Below, one piece after another: positions 62,321 to 64,000 of a DNA stretch of 64,000 nucleotides. A program made the position numbers and the translations under genes. The number at the start of each line of letters is the position of its first letter. Position 1 is the first letter of the stretch. Source of the stretch: Allobosea psychrotolerans. GTDB taxonomy: Bacteria > Pseudomonadota > Alphaproteobacteria > Rhizobiales > Beijerinckiaceae. A model generated the notes under the pieces. The model was not told the origin of the DNA and searched no databases. It was given only the letters and a program-made list of their open reading frames with translations. Where the stretch lies: NCBI RefSeq assembly GCF_002917105.1, contig NZ_PQFZ01000018.1, forward strand, positions 1-64,000. The letters run 5' to 3'.

Positions 62321-63619
62321 TCAGGCAATGCGTTGCGTGCAAGCCAGGTAGAATCCGTCCGTCCCGGTGCGGCGTGGCGAGAGCTGCAGACCGAATTCCG
62401 TGGCGAAACGGCCGAGCAAACCAAAATCGCCCTCGCTCGAGGCCAGCACTTCGGCAAGCGGCACCGCCGCAAAACCGGCATGCCGCGCGAGGAAAGCCGC
62501 GATGGCCTCGTCATTCTCGTCCGGCAGCATCGAGCAGGTGACATAGGCGATGCGTCCGCCCGGTTTCACCAGCCGCGCCGCGCGGGCCAGAACCTCGGCC
62601 TGGTCCTTGATGCGCTCGGCCAAAGCGCCCGGCCGCACGCGCCATTTCGCATCAGGATTGCGCCGCCAGGTGCCGGAGCCCGTACAGGGCGCATCGACCA
62701 AGGCGAGATCGACCTCGCCCGCGAGGTCGATCAGGGGCTCATGACCGCGGCTGCGCGGAATGCGGATCTCGACATTGGTGGCGCCCGAGCGCGCCAGCCG
62801 CTCATGCAGCGGCGCAAGCCTGCGGCTGTCCAGATCGGTCGCGAACAGACGCCCCTGATTGCCCATCAGCGCGGCGAGCGCCAGCGTCTTGCCGCCGGCC
62901 CCGGCGCAGAGATCGATCACGGTCTGGCCCGGCCGCACGCCGGCCAGCAAGGTGACGAGCTGCGAGCCCTCGTCCTGGATCTCGAAGCCGCCCGCGAAGA
63001 AGGACGGCTCTGCCTGCAATGACGGCCCGCGTCCGTCATGGCCGGGCTGGAAGCGCAGCGCATCGGGCGACCAGGCGCCGGGCTCGGGCGAGGCATGGGC
63101 CAGATCCACCATCAGCGCCTCGCGGCTCGATTTCAGGCGATTGGCGCGGATGTCGATCGGCGCGCGACCGGCCAGCGCCTGGCCCTCGCTCACCGCCTCG
63201 GTGCCGAAGCCCGCGGCGAAAGCCGGCCACAGCCATTCCGGGACGTCGGCGTGGATCCAGTCGGGCGCGCCATCGAGCGAGAAGGCGGCGAGCCTTGCCT
63301 GTTCCTCGGCGTCGAGCGGCATGGGCGCGTGATTCTCGCCAGAGCAGAGCAGCGCGATCTCCTCGGCGCTGAGGCCGCGCAGGCCGGCGAGCATGCCGAG
63401 CACCAGCGCGCGCGGTGTTTCCGCCGCCATGGCGAAGGCCGAGGACGCCCTGCGGCGCAGCGCGTCATAGACGAGCGAGGCGATCGCGGCACGGTCCTTG
63501 GAGCCGGCGAAACGCCGTGAAAGACCCCAATCCTTCAGCGCGTCGGAGGCTGGGCGGCGGCGCTGGATGAGGTCGTCCAGCACCTCGATGGCGGCGCTGA
63601 TGCGGGCGGCGGGCGTCAT
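62321..63619 (-). CDS. rsmB: 16S rRNA m5C967-type methyltransferase (RsmB/NOL1 family)
   Basis: A 432-residue RsmB-family enzyme using SAM to methylate cytosine in 16S rRNA. The N-terminal NusB-like RNA-binding helices (SAAIEVLDDLIQRRRPASDAL) are followed by the catalytic fold: VIDLCAGAGGKTLALAA, FATDLDSRRLAPL, DAPCTGSGTWRRNPDAKWR (catalytic region) and VTCSMLPDENDEAI with the second Cys. ATG 63619 starts the conserved domain; the frame is open to 63718 but that part is Arg-rich and not conserved-looking. It lies just upstream of guaA, 49 bases apart. Precise target within rRNA is inferred from family. Confidence 0.9.
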   Translation of the reverse strand: MTPAARISAAIEVLDDLIQRRRPASDALKDWGLSRRFAGSKDRAAIASLVYDALRRRASSAFAMAAETPRALVLGMLAGLRGLSAEEIALLCSGENHAPMPLDAEEQARLAAFSLDGAPDWIHADVPEWLWPAFAAGFGTEAVSEGQALAGRAPIDIRANRLKSSREALMVDLAHASPEPGAWSPDALRFQPGHDGRGPSLQAEPSFFAGGFEIQDEGSQLVTLLAGVRPGQTVIDLCAGAGGKTLALAALMGNQGRLFATDLDSRRLAPLHERLARSGATNVEIRIPRSRGHEPLIDLAGEVDLALVDAPCTGSGTWRRNPDAKWRVRPGALAERIKDQAEVLARAARLVKPGGRIAYVTCSMLPDENDEAIAAFLARHAGFAAVPLAEVLASSEGDFGLLGRFATEFGLQLSPRRTGTDGFYLACTQRIA

Positions 63620-63729
63620 ATTTCGGGTCCGTGTCGTGCCGTCATGCGCGACACAAATTCGACGCCGTGATGGCACAATTAATCGGCGGGGGCGAGACCG
63701 GCGACGCCGGTATCTCATGAGGTACGTTC

Positions 63730-63939
63730 ATGATCCGCATCATCCCTATCACAATCCTGACCGCTTTGGCCTTGTCACTGGCAGGGTGCATCGAGAGCGA
63801 TGGCTTCCAAGCCAGCATGGGCTCGAATCCGGTATTCATGAGCACGTCGAAAGCGCAAGGCCAGCCTCTGGCGACACCGCTGAAGCCTTCGGCCAGCTCA
63901 CCGGATTCGACCATCCGGATGGAGAACCGGACCTTCTAG
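63730..63939 (+). CDS. Small lipoprotein
   Basis: A 69-residue protein with a lipoprotein signal peptide (IPITILTALALSLAGC; lipobox LAGC, Cys20) and a short Ser/Pro-rich mature part with no recognised domain. GAGG lies eight bases before the ATG. Divergent from rsmB. Probably anchored in the periplasmic leaflet of a membrane; function unknown. Confidence 0.8.
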   Translation: MIRIIPITILTALALSLAGCIESDGFQASMGSNPVFMSTSKAQGQPLATPLKPSASSPDSTIRMENRTF

Positions 63940-64000
63940 CCAAGCCGGCCGGCACGTCCCAGGGGGCGCCCTGCCGCCGGTGCGGCATCGACGGCTGGCC

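Overview
The window is high-GC DNA with dense, short-spaced operons and good Shine-Dalgarno sites. It fits an alphaproteobacterium of the Hyphomicrobiales (Rhizobiales). The intergenic repeat types, the ExoF-like export protein, the rhizobial-type motifs in ManC and the FixK-like boxes all agree. Bosea or a relative is my guess from general similarity and is not proven. I recognise no tRNA, rRNA, insertion sequence, phage or CRISPR array.

Layout. 0-6.2 kb is catabolic: uronate dehydrogenase, then a hydantoinase/oxoprolinase pair (hyuA-hyuB) with a divergent LysR regulator. 6.2-11.2 kb is housekeeping and stress: PPK2 polyphosphate kinase, a GNAT acetyltransferase overlapping a large Orn/Lys/Arg decarboxylase, and two tiny proteins. 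11.2-18.5 kb holds a ManC-like protein with a broken nucleotidyltransferase half, a type I secretion ABC transporter with its HlyD-type adaptor, and a secreted beta-helix protein that is the probable cargo. 18.6-28.9 kb is an exopolysaccharide (EPS) core: tyrosine-kinase-like chain-length protein, WbaP-type initiating transferase, GDP-mannose 3,5-epimerase, WecG-type transferase, UDP-xylose synthase, ExoF-like export protein and a second ManC.

29-42.7 kb is the most striking part: a small hybrid NRPS/PKS assembly line set inside the EPS locus. It comprises a methyltransferase, a stand-alone A-PCP protein with a threonine code, a 2646-residue KS-AT-ACP-aminotransferase-C-A-PCP megasynthase with a glycine-like code, and a C-thioesterase protein whose nucleophile is Cys. 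It meets, tail to tail, a phosphopantetheinyl transferase that is co-transcribed with a Wzx-like flippase. Next come a Wzy-like polymerase fused to a periplasmic beta-helix domain, another methyltransferase and a glycosyltransferase. I infer a pathway making a beta-amino-acid-containing product that may be released alone or attached to the EPS.

49.7-50.6 kb is an AT-rich, gene-free island. It is followed by a regulatory block (methanogen-output-domain sensor protein, histidine kinase, response regulator, two LuxR-type regulators with degenerate receivers) and a family 2 glycosyltransferase. 56-60.5 kb looks like the remains of an oxygen-limitation island: DUF302, a two-domain ArsA ATPase without its pump, a decaying P-type ATPase, a cupin and several FNR/FixK-like boxes. 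The window ends in core genes guaA and rsmB and a small lipoprotein.

Two themes recur: duplicated proteins that have lost different catalytic motifs (the two ManC paralogues), and beta-helix domains tied to polysaccharide assembly or secretion. All functional statements come from motif reading by eye; no database search was run.
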